In this document: positions 1 to 7,979 of the stretch, in pieces
How positions within the stretch are numbered: the first letter of the stretch is position 1
Layout: every line of letters starts with the position of its first letter
Assembly: GCA_017525015.1 (NCBI GenBank)
Contig: JAFXUK010000015.1
Location: 99,363 to 163,362 of the forward strand
Origin: Bacilli bacterium
Lineage (GTDB): Bacteria > Bacillota > Bacilli > RF39 > UBA660
Reading direction: 5' to 3'
Length of the DNA stretch: 64,000 nucleotides
Position numbers and translations under genes: made by a program
Notes under the pieces: model-generated
The model's database searches: none
Seen by the model: the letters and a program-made list of their open reading frames with translations, nothing else
What the model was told of the DNA's origin: nothing

Positions 1-739
1 TTGTACTCATTGTTATATGGGTAATAATAAAAGTACCAAGACAATGTCTAAAGAAGATATAGATACTATTATTAGTAAAGTACCAGATAATACGGAAAAA
101 ATAGTATTAACTGGTGGTGAAATATTCTTAAAAAAAGAATTACTTCTATATACAATAAAAGAAATACATAAACATAATCCTAAAATATCAATTGAATTAG
201 AAACTAATGGTATCTATCTTTATAAAGGAAAAGCAACTGCTAAAGAAAAATTACAAAAGCTAAAAGAATTAGGTGTTACATCAATAAGATTCTCTGATGA
301 TCCATTCCATGAAATGGGTGGTGTTAACTTAGAAAGAGTTAGAGCATTAAAACAATTAGAAGATGAGTCCACTCCTATCTTAAAATACCTAGTTCAAGAA
401 AAAGCTTTAGCAATTGGTAAAGCTGCTGATTTATCTGAAGAATATACTGAAAATAGAGATTGTATGAATAATCAACAAACTGTTGATAATCCATATTTTT
501 TCCTTGATGTATCGGGGAATGTATATATCTGTACTTGGAAGTGTATACCACCAATTGGTAACATGATAAAAGAAGATATGGATACAATATTAGAAAGATT
601 AAATGAAGAATTTAACTCTTACATATTAAGAGGAGAAATACTTAAAGCAATTAATCTTGTATCTAAAGACTCAGATAATTCTATATTTATAAAAGAACAT
701 GGCGAATGCATGCTTTGTAATAAAATTTTTAACAAATAA
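1..739 (+). CDS. Radical SAM protein, 5' truncated by window edge
   Basis: The open frame runs in from the window edge; reading from base 2 it starts C-T-H-C-Y-M-G-N, which is the end of a CxxxCxxC radical SAM cluster motif, so an internal ATG at 17 is not the true start. About 15 residues before the usual next motif are lost only at the left edge; the GGE motif (LTGGE) and the strand IELETNG typical of the AdoMet-binding barrel follow. The C-terminal part has a Cys pair around YICTWKC and a final CMLC, which suggests a SPASM-like auxiliary iron-sulfur domain. Such proteins perform radical chemistry on peptides or cofactors; the substrate cannot be told from here. It ends at a bidirectional terminator shared with the next, convergent gene. 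Confidence 0.8.
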   Translation, partial: CTHCYMGNNKSTKTMSKEDIDTIISKVPDNTEKIVLTGGEIFLKKELLLYTIKEIHKHNPKISIELETNGIYLYKGKATAKEKLQKLKELGVTSIRFSDDPFHEMGGVNLERVRALKQLEDESTPILKYLVQEKALAIGKAADLSEEYTENRDCMNNQQTVDNPYFFLDVSGNVYICTWKCIPPIGNMIKEDMDTILERLNEEFNSYILRGEILKAINLVSKDSDNSIFIKEHGECMLCNKIFNK

Positions 740-740
740 A

Positions 741-767
741 AAGTAGTTTAAATAACTACTTTTTTTA
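741..767. terminator. Bidirectional intrinsic terminator
   Basis: An 8-bp stem AAGTAGTT/AACTACTT with a 5-nt loop is followed by a T-run on the plus strand and preceded by A-rich sequence. It separates the convergent radical SAM and NAGPA-domain genes, and the T-run reaches the stop codon of the latter. Confidence 0.85.
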
Positions 768-2216
768 TTCTGCAAAATAACCAACTTCTGTTAGACTACG
801 TCCATTACCAATAATGGTTTGAACTTGATTACTATTCTTACTCTTATATAGTAAAGCAATAGAACCACCGCCATCAAAGTTAGTACCAGTTTGACATTTA
901 GCTTGTAACATTATATTTATCATATCGTTTCTATTTAATCCTGCTCCAGTAATAAGCAAGAAATTATTTCTATCAATCTGACAAATAGCTTGTCTATTTA
1001 ATGAAGAACCAGGTGAAGGCATTGAAGTAGTATCATTACTAGCTTGTCCATTATAAACCAAAGGAGAAGCAAAAGTAAATGTATTTCTAACAGTACCAAT
1101 TACGGAATCTGCCCAAGCTTTCTTAGCATTTACATCACTAGTTTTTTCATCTTTAAATATCTTTAGATAACCTCTACCATCAACACCGGCAATAAACCAA
1201 GTCTTATAAGCTTTATCATAAGCATTTCTAACAACTTTACCATCTGTTATAACTAATGTACCAACACTAGTTCTATCATATTTAGGATAATAATTAACAC
1301 TTGCTGCATCATAAGTATCTCTTAAATAGAAACCACTAGCATTAAAACCAATTATTAATTTATTATTTAATCCTCTTTCAGCAATAGCTCTTTGTAATAA
1401 ATCACCAGGCCTATATAAACCAGAACCATAATTAGGTGAATCGTATTTATTTAACTGAGTATAAGGATTCTCAACCCATATTTGTGAAACATAATGTGAT
1501 CCTACTTTATTAACATATATTTTTAAGGATTCAGTTTCTTCTTTAACTGTATTGGCTCCAACTAAATCAACACCTTCTACTTTAACTTTAGCAACATCAT
1601 GAAGATCTAGTGTCTTAAACTTTTCTTCTAATTTATCAGTTAATTTTGTTTTAACTGCTGCATCTTTAACTTTACTAATTAATTCTTTCAAAGCCTTATA
1701 ATGCTTTAATTTAGTCATACCTAGTATGTTTTGGGAAATATTAACGTATTCTTGAATTTCATTAATTTGATTTTGTAATTCTTTTCTCTTAGATTCATCT
1801 TCAACTTTTCTTAAATAAGCCGAAGCTGTTTTTAAATCAGCTGGTTCTAAAGTATCTTTAGCTTTAGCAATTAATTTCTTTGCTTTATTATAATAAGCAT
1901 TTTTAATACCTTCTGGAGTAGCATTATCTATACAAGCATGATAGTTTTTAGCTTCAGTAGAAGCAAGTTCGAAACCAACATCTATCCATGATGGAATTAA
2001 AAAAACTATTAAACCAGCAATTAACCTTTTAAATAATGGAGTAATTATCTTACTTAAACCTTCACCACTATTGGCCATAGTATATTCAAATACATCTTTA
2101 ATAGAAATTATAACTATGAGCATAGGAACAACTATTCTAATAATCTTGAATATTTCTTTTCCTATTCTGAAAGCATTAAGTATATCTCCATCTTCACAAA
2201 CATCTAAGATATACAT
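765..2216 (-). CDS. Membrane protein with C-terminal phosphodiester glycosidase (NAGPA-like) domain
   Basis: This 483-aa protein has three parts. Residues 20-85 hold two hydrophobic helices separated by a short loop ending in KRLIAGLIVFLIPS. Residues about 95-200 are a charged, Lys/Glu-rich helical region. Residues about 240-483 look like the NAGPA (phosphodiester glycosidase, formerly DUF2233) fold: FNASGFY, a GTLVITDGKV strand and near the end the hallmark NFDGGGSIAL. In that family the domain removes sugar phosphodiester caps or acts on related surface glycans; the substrate here is unknown. The start is set by GGTGAAATGAT before ATG at 2216 and an extended -10 promoter upstream. The N-terminal two-helix module recurs in the truncated gene at 63477, so it is probably a membrane-anchoring module used with different outer domains. 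Confidence 0.75.
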   Translation of the reverse strand: MYILDVCEDGDILNAFRIGKEIFKIIRIVVPMLIVIISIKDVFEYTMANSGEGLSKIITPLFKRLIAGLIVFLIPSWIDVGFELASTEAKNYHACIDNATPEGIKNAYYNKAKKLIAKAKDTLEPADLKTASAYLRKVEDESKRKELQNQINEIQEYVNISQNILGMTKLKHYKALKELISKVKDAAVKTKLTDKLEEKFKTLDLHDVAKVKVEGVDLVGANTVKEETESLKIYVNKVGSHYVSQIWVENPYTQLNKYDSPNYGSGLYRPGDLLQRAIAERGLNNKLIIGFNASGFYLRDTYDAASVNYYPKYDRTSVGTLVITDGKVVRNAYDKAYKTWFIAGVDGRGYLKIFKDEKTSDVNAKKAWADSVIGTVRNTFTFASPLVYNGQASNDTTSMPSPGSSLNRQAICQIDRNNFLLITGAGLNRNDMINIMLQAKCQTGTNFDGGGSIALLYKSKNSNQVQTIIGNGRSLTEVGYFAE

Positions 2217-2233
2217 ATCATTTCACCAATAGC

Positions 2234-2242
2234 ATTATATCA
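2234..2242 (-). promoter_or_regulatory. Extended -10 promoter (TGATATAAT), minus strand
   Basis: On the minus strand TGA-TATAAT lies 17 bases before the start codon of the NAGPA-domain gene. No convincing -35 is visible at the expected distance. Confidence 0.55.
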
Positions 2243-2268
2243 TTTTTTTACGACATTTTTACTTATAA

Positions 2269-2297
2269 TTGTCAAAAAAATCTTCAAATGATATAAT
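2269..2297 (+). promoter_or_regulatory. Sigma-A type promoter TTGTCA-17-TATAAT
   Basis: TTGTCA at 2269-2274 and a perfect TATAAT at 2292-2297 are separated by exactly 17 bases. It drives the lipoprotein gene and shows that the in-frame TTG at 2269 belongs to the -35 box and is not a start codon. Confidence 0.75.
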
Positions 2298-2322
2298 ACG
2301 TCCAATCGAAAGAGATGATTGT

Positions 2323-2805
2323 ATGAAAAAAGTAGTAAAAGAAGAACGCTATGATAAAGCAAAAAAGACATTAAAAAGAATTAGTCTTACAGCTTTAGCT
2401 GCTATACTTACAGCAACAATAATAACAAGTTGTAATAAAAAAGAACAAAAACCTAATTTCAATTATCCATTTATTGAATATAACGATGCAACTAAGATAA
2501 TAGTAGATGATATTATCTTAGAACTTGCCGAAAAAGATAAAGATGGTAATGTTCCAAAAGGCTTTGTAACTAAAGGTGATATTTGCTATAGATTAGTATC
2601 TAGAACAGGTATAGCACCAGAAGGATATGTCTTAGGTACAGATGCCACTACACTTTATGAAGTAGATACTGAAATAAAATACGAAATACCAACTGATATA
2701 AATACTATTTTAGTAGGTTCAAAAGAAGTAACAGTTGTTAATAACAACGGTACTTTTGAATATGTTATAAAAGATGCAGTGCCAAGAAAAGGGTATACAA
2801 AGTAG
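2323..2805 (+). CDS. Small lipoprotein of unknown function
   Basis: The 160-aa product starts MKKVVKEERYDKAKK, followed by a hydrophobic stretch and the lipobox-like ITSC near residue 37, so it is probably a lipoprotein with an unusually long charged n-region. The remaining 120 residues form a small soluble domain rich in beta strands with no recognised family. The ATG at 2323 is preceded by AGAGATGATTGT; a longer in-frame version from TTG 2269 would overlap the promoter and is rejected. It is monocistronic, with its own promoter and terminator, and precedes the satellite WXG/C39 cluster. Confidence 0.65.
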   Translation: MKKVVKEERYDKAKKTLKRISLTALAAILTATIITSCNKKEQKPNFNYPFIEYNDATKIIVDDIILELAEKDKDGNVPKGFVTKGDICYRLVSRTGIAPEGYVLGTDATTLYEVDTEIKYEIPTDINTILVGSKEVTVVNNNGTFEYVIKDAVPRKGYTK

Positions 2806-2823
2806 ATATAAATCTACTTTTTT
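2801..2823 (+). terminator. Intrinsic terminator after lipoprotein gene
   Basis: The stem AGTAGAT/ATCTACT with a 4-nt loop overlaps the stop codon and is followed by six T. Confidence 0.8.
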
Positions 2824-2897
2824 AATGTCTACTTTTTACAAGATTTCTTGAACTTAAATATCTATTATTGTAAACTTATATTATAGGAGGGATATCG

Positions 2898-3524
2898 ATG
2901 AGCGATTTATTAAATCATAAGGTTGATAGAGTTCAAGACTTATATAATAGTTCTGAAGAATTATACAACAATGTAGTAATAAAAGGAGATTGCAGTGCGG
3001 AAAACATGCTTGAAGATTTAGGTAATGCTATAACAAATCTAAAAACATATTGGCATGGAGCAGACGCAGGACTTAATATTCAAAAGGTTATAACTATTTA
3101 TAATAGTCTTGTAGAAGTTAGAAATGCATTAGCTTCATTAGCTTGTGATTCATCTGGAGTTGCTGAATTATATAGAAATATCCAAATTGCAAACGGCGTA
3201 AATATGCCTGAAATTCAAAGATTACATTATTCAGACAAAGGAAAAATAGAAGACTATACTGATAATAAGGATACAATTGATATTAGTCCAGAAGCAGAAC
3301 AAGGAAAAAATAATATTGAAGCAGTAGTAAATTCTATGGATACATTTATTACAAATGTTAATACTAAATATAACGAAATAATGGATAACTGGACTCAAGG
3401 GACAGGAAGAAATAACGCTGATCAAGCATTTACAGAATTCTTAAATAAAGCAGCTGAATACAAAAAGACTTTGACAGGTGTATCAGATACAATTGCTAAT
3501 GCGTTAAAAAATTATACATTCTAA
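2898..3524 (+). CDS. Tandem WXG-like secreted helical protein
   Basis: The product is 208 aa, almost entirely helical by composition. A W-H-G motif (KTYWHGADAG, about residue 54) lies between two predicted helices as in WXG100 proteins, and a second W-x-x-G site (NWTQGTG, about residue 165) sits in the C-terminal half, so it may be two WXG-type hairpins in one chain. It has no signal peptide, which is normal for type VII secretion substrates. AGGAGG lies 8 bases before ATG. It is first of a three-gene cluster with a coiled-coil protein and a C39-like peptidase. No closer family was recognised; the type VII assignment is inference from motif and neighbours. Confidence 0.65.
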   Translation: MSDLLNHKVDRVQDLYNSSEELYNNVVIKGDCSAENMLEDLGNAITNLKTYWHGADAGLNIQKVITIYNSLVEVRNALASLACDSSGVAELYRNIQIANGVNMPEIQRLHYSDKGKIEDYTDNKDTIDISPEAEQGKNNIEAVVNSMDTFITNVNTKYNEIMDNWTQGTGRNNADQAFTEFLNKAAEYKKTLTGVSDTIANALKNYTF

Positions 3525-3541
3525 GAAGCTATTTGCTTCTT
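3523..3541 (+). promoter_or_regulatory. Short hairpin competing with the long downstream hairpin
   Basis: AAGAAGC/GCTTCTT (7 bp) starts inside the stop codon. Its right arm (3535-3541) overlaps the first five bases of the long stem at 3537-3584, so both cannot form fully at the same time. It lacks a T-run. Confidence 0.5.
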
Positions 3542-3584
3542 ATTTCCTAAGGAGAATAACATTATTCTTTTTAGGAAATAAGAA
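3537..3584 (+). repeat. Long inverted repeat, 23-bp stem with 2-nt apex
   Basis: Bases 3537-3559 pair with 3562-3584 at every position, 21 Watson-Crick pairs plus two G-T pairs that would be G-U in RNA. It fills the gap between the first and second genes of the cluster and ends four bases before the Shine-Dalgarno of the second gene. There is no T-run, so it is not an ordinary terminator; it could set mRNA stability or processing, or limit translation of the second gene. Confidence 0.85.
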
Positions 3585-3597
3585 ATGGGTGGTTAAT

Positions 3598-3981
3598 GTG
3601 CAATCATCAAGTTACTACAAAGGATTAATGGAACAGTATAAAAAAAAGCAAGAAACATTTAGAGCAATTAAAGCTCAAATAACAGCTTTATACGGACCAG
3701 TATCTAAAGCACAAACAGCAACATCAGATACTAAAAAATATACTGATAGTATCATTATTATGGGAGAATCAATGGATCAAGGTTCTCTCTCTTCTGACGT
3801 GGAAGGAAATCTTAATAAAGTAAAACAAAATCTTGATACTATAGTCGAAGAATGCGATAAATTAATCAAAAAGTACACAGAATTATATAATGAAGCACAA
3901 GCCAATTATAATCAAGCATTAGCAGAAGAAAAAGCCGCAGCTGAAGCTGCAGCCAAAGCTAAGCAACAAGTACAAGTATAA
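3598..3981 (+). CDS. Small coiled-coil partner protein, DUF5082/YwqH-like
   Basis: The 127-aa product is a helical, charged protein starting MQSSSYYKGLMEQYKKKQ and ending in an Ala/Glu/Lys-rich helix. Length and pattern resemble the DUF5082 (YwqH-type) proteins that sit before type VII effectors in Bacillus, where they act as targeting partners; this is a resemblance, not a firm match. GTG at 3598 is preferred because GGGTGG lies five bases upstream; an in-frame GTG at 3589 would overlap that site. It is 11 bases from the C39-like peptidase gene and clearly co-transcribed with it. Confidence 0.6.
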   Translation: MQSSSYYKGLMEQYKKKQETFRAIKAQITALYGPVSKAQTATSDTKKYTDSIIIMGESMDQGSLSSDVEGNLNKVKQNLDTIVEECDKLIKKYTELYNEAQANYNQALAEEKAAAEAAAKAKQQVQV

Positions 3982-3992
3982 GAGGTGATAAA

Positions 3993-5783
3993 ATGGCAGA
4001 TTTAGATTTCGATTGCGCCTCAATACATTTTGGTTTAATTAAATCTGAGGTATTATTAGATACTTTATCATCACTTTCAAAAACTTTTGCTAATACTAAT
4101 ATTTCTAATAGTGAATTAACAACACTTCACTTATTAAAAGACTCACAGTCTCTTATAGATAACAAAATGACTTCTGCAGTTAAAGAAGTTTATAGAAGAT
4201 TAACTAATTCAAAAAATATTCTAATAAATATGGATAAAGAAGCTGAATTATTCTTTGAATATGTAGGAACAGGTTTATTAGATGAAAACCTAAAATTTAC
4301 TGACATTCCATATTATGATCAAGAGAATTACTACAATATTCCATTTGCTAATAGTAATATTGGAAGTTGTGGCTGTGGATACACATCAATGTGTATGGCT
4401 TTGTCATACCTAGAAAACAAAATATTAACACCAGATTTAAGAGCTGGCGAAGTAGACAGATCAGTATATAATCTAGAAAGTAAAATGATGAAAATTGCTG
4501 AGCTAGAAGGAGTTAACGTTTATAAAGAAGAATATATTGATTACAACAAACTAAGAGAACGTTTAGCTGAAGGTAAAATGTGTATTGTTTTAGTTAAAGA
4601 TCGTTCACATTTCGTTTTATGTAAGGGTGTAACTGATGATGGTAGAGTATTAGTTAATGACCCATATGGAAAATGGGCATCAACAGCTCCTTACACTGAA
4701 GCCCAACTTCAAAGAGGAAGTAGTGGAATGGTATGGGTAATAGATCCATATCAAAATGTTGGTGCTGCTAGTAACTCAATAGGAAAGGTATCAGTATCTC
4801 AAGACGTTTTATCCGAAATCCAAAGAGCAAATGCCGGAAAAGGTTATGTTGATATTACTTCAAGAAGATATATAAAAGCGCTTGAAAAATCAACCCAAGC
4901 TAGACAATCAGGAGATTATAAAAGTATACTTGGCCCGTCTGCTGTTGATTTAAGTGGAACAGATCAATCAAATAGACCAAAAGCTGAAACCTTAGCAACA
5001 GAACAGGGTGATAAGCAAACAGATAATCCTGTAGATACTACATATTATGCTCAACAATTAAGTCACAATTCAGGTGGAACAACCGGAGAAGGATCACCTG
5101 TTGGAAATAGTAATCCAAGTAGTCCTGCTCCAAAAGCCGAAACAGTCGAAAGTCAAATTGTTGAAACATCTAGTGAACCTACTGTTACAACTACTGAAAA
5201 TATAAGTATTACATCAACAACAAGAACTACTACTAGTACAAGTGGTGCAACAAGTATCACAGTAAGAAATTGGTCAACAAAAACACCAATTACAAGTTCA
5301 AAAACTACTGCAACATCTACTGTAACAACAGCACCACCAGCAGCTGGAGAAACACTTACACAAACAATTAATAAATATACATCTCAATCAAGTAATCCAG
5401 TTATTCATAGTGAAAGATATACAGTTTCACCATCAACACCTTCATCACACATAGATGTTACTCCAAGAAACAATTTAGAAGTTAATAATATGGTACCTGC
5501 TGAGGAAGCTGTAGTACATAATACAGGAATTTCTGTAGAACAACCAATTACTTCAGGACCTAAAGTTAGTGAACCAATTAATGTTAAAGTTGATAGTGAA
5601 AGCTTAATTGCAAAAAGTCCTACACCAGAATATGATTACAATCTTGTTAAGAATAATCAAATTAGTTCTAACTCAAACGGAACAGATTATAGTAAGTATT
5701 TAGGTTTAGCAGCAGGAATACTTGGTACATTAGCTGTAGGGACTGCAGCTGTAGCATTAATGAAAAAAACAGAAGAAGAATAG
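3993..5783 (+). CDS. C39-like cysteine peptidase with Ser/Thr-rich stalk and C-terminal membrane anchor
   Basis: The 596-aa protein has a helical N-terminal region (1-100) without signal peptide, a peptidase C39-like domain (about 100-250), a long Ser/Thr/Pro-rich linker (about 330-560) and one C-terminal hydrophobic helix (about 570-590) followed by KKTEEE. Cys128 (GCGYTS), His206 (SHFVL) and Asp223 (NDPYG) form the expected set; the same Cys, His and Asp recur in the proteins at 47635 and 49175 with the same His-Asp distance of 17. The layout suggests an enzyme head displayed on a stalk at the cell surface. The family includes peptidases and related acyl-cleaving enzymes, so the substrate is open. 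AGAGGTGATAAA precedes ATG. The N-terminal helices probably pair with the two genes before it for export. Confidence 0.75.
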   Translation: MADLDFDCASIHFGLIKSEVLLDTLSSLSKTFANTNISNSELTTLHLLKDSQSLIDNKMTSAVKEVYRRLTNSKNILINMDKEAELFFEYVGTGLLDENLKFTDIPYYDQENYYNIPFANSNIGSCGCGYTSMCMALSYLENKILTPDLRAGEVDRSVYNLESKMMKIAELEGVNVYKEEYIDYNKLRERLAEGKMCIVLVKDRSHFVLCKGVTDDGRVLVNDPYGKWASTAPYTEAQLQRGSSGMVWVIDPYQNVGAASNSIGKVSVSQDVLSEIQRANAGKGYVDITSRRYIKALEKSTQARQSGDYKSILGPSAVDLSGTDQSNRPKAETLATEQGDKQTDNPVDTTYYAQQLSHNSGGTTGEGSPVGNSNPSSPAPKAETVESQIVETSSEPTVTTTENISITSTTRTTTSTSGATSITVRNWSTKTPITSSKTTATSTVTTAPPAAGETLTQTINKYTSQSSNPVIHSERYTVSPSTPSSHIDVTPRNNLEVNNMVPAEEAVVHNTGISVEQPITSGPKVSEPINVKVDSESLIAKSPTPEYDYNLVKNNQISSNSNGTDYSKYLGLAAGILGTLAVGTAAVALMKKTEEE

Positions 5784-5806
5784 TAGAAATCATCTACTAT
5801 TTTTTT
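5781..5806 (+). terminator. Intrinsic terminator of the satellite cluster
   Basis: TAGTAGA/TCTACTA stem, 5-nt loop, seven T; it includes the stop codon of the C39-like gene. Confidence 0.85.
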
Positions 5807-5833
5807 ATATAATATAAAAGAAGGAGAATTTAT

Positions 5834-6298
5834 ATGGAAAAAACACTTATAACTTATTTTTCAGCTAGTGGAGTTACGAAAGAAGTTGCTGAAAAGATTG
5901 CTACTATAGTTGAAGGAGATTTATTTGAAATAGAACCAGTAGAAACATATACTGCTGAAGACTTAAATTGGATGGATAAACAAAGTAGAACAACTTTAGA
6001 AATGGCTGATAAAGAATGTCGTCCTGCTATTAAAAATAAAGTAAACAATTTAAATGAATATAACAAAGTAATAATTGGATTTCCAGTATGGTGGTATACA
6101 GCACCAAGGATCATTAATACCTTTATTGAAGAAAATGATTTGAGTGGAAAAGAAATATACATTTTTGTAACAAGTGGAGGTTCTTCCTTTGGAGGAAGTT
6201 TAAAAGATTTGAAAGCTTCTTATCCTAATTTAAACTTTATAAATGGAATAAGATTTACTTCAGTTAAAGAACAAGATGTATTAGATTGGATTAAATAA
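5834..6298 (+). CDS. Flavodoxin
   Basis: The 154-aa protein matches the flavodoxin fold: TYFSASGVTKEVAEKIA is the FMN phosphate-binding loop, GFPVWWYTAPRIINTF is the second FMN contact typical of the flavodoxin_4 type, and VTSGGSSFGGS lies near the isoalloxazine site. It would act as an electron carrier or NADPH-linked flavoprotein in the cytoplasm. AAGGAG precedes ATG. The XTP pyrophosphatase gene follows after one base, so a small housekeeping operon runs from here to 9080. Confidence 0.85.
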   Translation: MEKTLITYFSASGVTKEVAEKIATIVEGDLFEIEPVETYTAEDLNWMDKQSRTTLEMADKECRPAIKNKVNNLNEYNKVIIGFPVWWYTAPRIINTFIEENDLSGKEIYIFVTSGGSSFGGSLKDLKASYPNLNFINGIRFTSVKEQDVLDWIK

Positions 6299-6299
6299 T

Positions 6300-6878
6300 A
6301 TGAGCAAAATAGTACTTGCATCAAATAATAAACATAAAATCAAAGAATTCAAAGAAATCTTAAAAGATTATGACATATTATCTCTTAACGATATTGAATA
6401 TTATGATGAAATAGAGGAAACTGGAGAAACGTTTGAAGAGAATTCTCTTCTTAAAGCAAAAACAATTCATGATTTTCTTAAAGAGAAAGGTCTTGAATAT
6501 ATTGTTGTAGCAGATGATAGCGGACTATGTTGTGAAGCATTAAATGGAGCACCAGGAGTATACAGCGCAAGATATGCTGGTAACCATAATGATCAAGCTA
6601 ATAGAGATAAATTAAGAAAAGAATTAAAAGATAAAGACCATACAGCATACTTTAATTGCACAATAGTAGTTTACTATCCAGATGAAACACATAAAGTATT
6701 CGTTGGTAAGACATATGGAACCATAATCGATGAAGAAAAAGGAGATAAATCCTTTGGATATGACTGTATCTTCTTGTCTAAAGATCTAAATAAAACATTT
6801 GGTGAAGCAACCGAAGAAGAAAAAAATAGTGTATCACATCGTGGCCGTGCAATCGGAGAAATGTTAAAGGAGTTATAA
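6300..6878 (+). CDS. rdgB: XTP/dITP pyrophosphatase (RdgB/HAM1 family)
   Basis: At 192 aa the protein has full family length. It shows the N-terminal LASNNKHKIKEFKEIL nucleotide-binding motif, the VADDSGLCCEALNGAPGVYSAR motif region with catalytic Asp residues, the FGYDCIF motif and the C-terminal SHRGRA motif. The enzyme hydrolyses non-canonical purine triphosphates to keep them out of DNA and RNA. The start codon lies one base after the flavodoxin stop, indicating translational coupling. Confidence 0.93.
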   Translation: MSKIVLASNNKHKIKEFKEILKDYDILSLNDIEYYDEIEETGETFEENSLLKAKTIHDFLKEKGLEYIVVADDSGLCCEALNGAPGVYSARYAGNHNDQANRDKLRKELKDKDHTAYFNCTIVVYYPDETHKVFVGKTYGTIIDEEKGDKSFGYDCIFLSKDLNKTFGEATEEEKNSVSHRGRAIGEMLKEL

Positions 6879-6880
6879 AA

Positions 6881-7978
6881 ATGGAAAAGAAATTAGGCTT
6901 TGGTTGTATGAGACTTCCTATGAAAGAAGGCGAAGTTGATTACGATGAATTTAACAAAATGATAGATTATGCTATGGAGCATGGATTCAATTACTTTGAT
7001 ACTGCCCACGGCTATATAAATGGAAAAAGTGAATTAGCAATAGGTAAATGTCTAGCACCACGTTATAAAAGAGAAGATTATATCTTAACTAATAAACTAA
7101 CAGAGAATTATTTTAATAAAAAAGAAGACATTAGACCTTTATTTGAAAAACAACTAGAAGCATGTGGTGTTGAATATTTTGATTATTATCTAATGCATGC
7201 TCAAGGGGCTAAAAACTATCCTAAGTTTAAAAAATGTGAAGCATATGAAGTAGCTCAAGAATTAAAGAAGGAAGGAAAAGTTAAACATGTAGGTTTATCT
7301 TTTCATGATACTGCTGACGTCTTAGACATGATTCTAAATGAACACCCTGAAATAGAGATAGTTCAAATACAGTTTAACTATATAGACTATCAAGATGCTG
7401 GTGTTCAAAGTAAAAAATGTTACGAAGTATGTCGTAAACACAATAAACCTATTTTAATCATGGAACCTGTAAAAGGTGGAGGATTAGTTAAACTACCAGA
7501 AGAAGCTAAACAAGAATTAGATAAAGTAAATGATAACAATTTAAGTTACGCATCATTTGCTATTCGTTTTGCTGCATCTTTTGATGGAGTATATAAAGTA
7601 TTATCTGGTATGTCTAATCTTGACCAAATGATAGATAATGTTAGTTATATGGAAAATTTTAAACCTTTTGAAGATAAAGAATATAAAGCTGTTGAAAAAG
7701 TAGCTGAAATATTAAAAAATCTAGGTGGAATTCCATGTACAGCATGTCGTTATTGTGTGGCTGGATGTCCTATGAAAATATCTATACCAGACTTGTTCTC
7801 TTGTTATAATGCAAAAGTTCAATTTAAAGATTGGAATAGTGGTATGTATTACGACATTCATACTAGAGAAAATGGCAAAGCATCTGATTGTATAAAATGT
7901 AGACAATGTGAACGAGTATGTCCTCAACACTTAGAAATACCAGAATTATTAGAAAAAGTATCTAAAGAATTTGAATAG
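6881..7978 (+). CDS. Aldo/keto reductase with C-terminal 2x[4Fe-4S] ferredoxin domain
   Basis: The 365-aa protein begins with a TIM-barrel aldo/keto reductase domain: FDTAHGY supplies the Asp and Tyr, LTNK the Lys and LMHA the His of the catalytic tetrad. Residues about 285-350 carry two cysteine clusters, CTACRYCVAGCP and CIKCRQCERVCP, of the 4Fe-4S ferredoxin type. This fusion is common in anaerobic Firmicutes and implies that electrons can pass between NAD(P)H, iron-sulfur centres and a carbonyl substrate; the substrate is unknown. The gene starts two bases after rdgB and is followed after one base by the HD protein gene. Confidence 0.9.
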   Translation: MEKKLGFGCMRLPMKEGEVDYDEFNKMIDYAMEHGFNYFDTAHGYINGKSELAIGKCLAPRYKREDYILTNKLTENYFNKKEDIRPLFEKQLEACGVEYFDYYLMHAQGAKNYPKFKKCEAYEVAQELKKEGKVKHVGLSFHDTADVLDMILNEHPEIEIVQIQFNYIDYQDAGVQSKKCYEVCRKHNKPILIMEPVKGGGLVKLPEEAKQELDKVNDNNLSYASFAIRFAASFDGVYKVLSGMSNLDQMIDNVSYMENFKPFEDKEYKAVEKVAEILKNLGGIPCTACRYCVAGCPMKISIPDLFSCYNAKVQFKDWNSGMYYDIHTRENGKASDCIKCRQCERVCPQHLEIPELLEKVSKEFE

Positions 7979-7979
7979 T

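Noticed and set aside
2269..2322. In-frame TTG start extending the lipoprotein gene by 18 codons
   Set aside because: The TTG is the first half of a TTGTCA -35 box, and TATAAT lies within the supposed coding part; the ATG at 2323 has a ribosome site and gives a proper lipoprotein N-terminus.
3993..5783. Bacteriocin-processing C39 peptidase
   Set aside because: No ABC transporter domains, no leader peptides with double-glycine sites nearby; the neighbours are WXG-like proteins, and the domain is of the stand-alone C39-like type.
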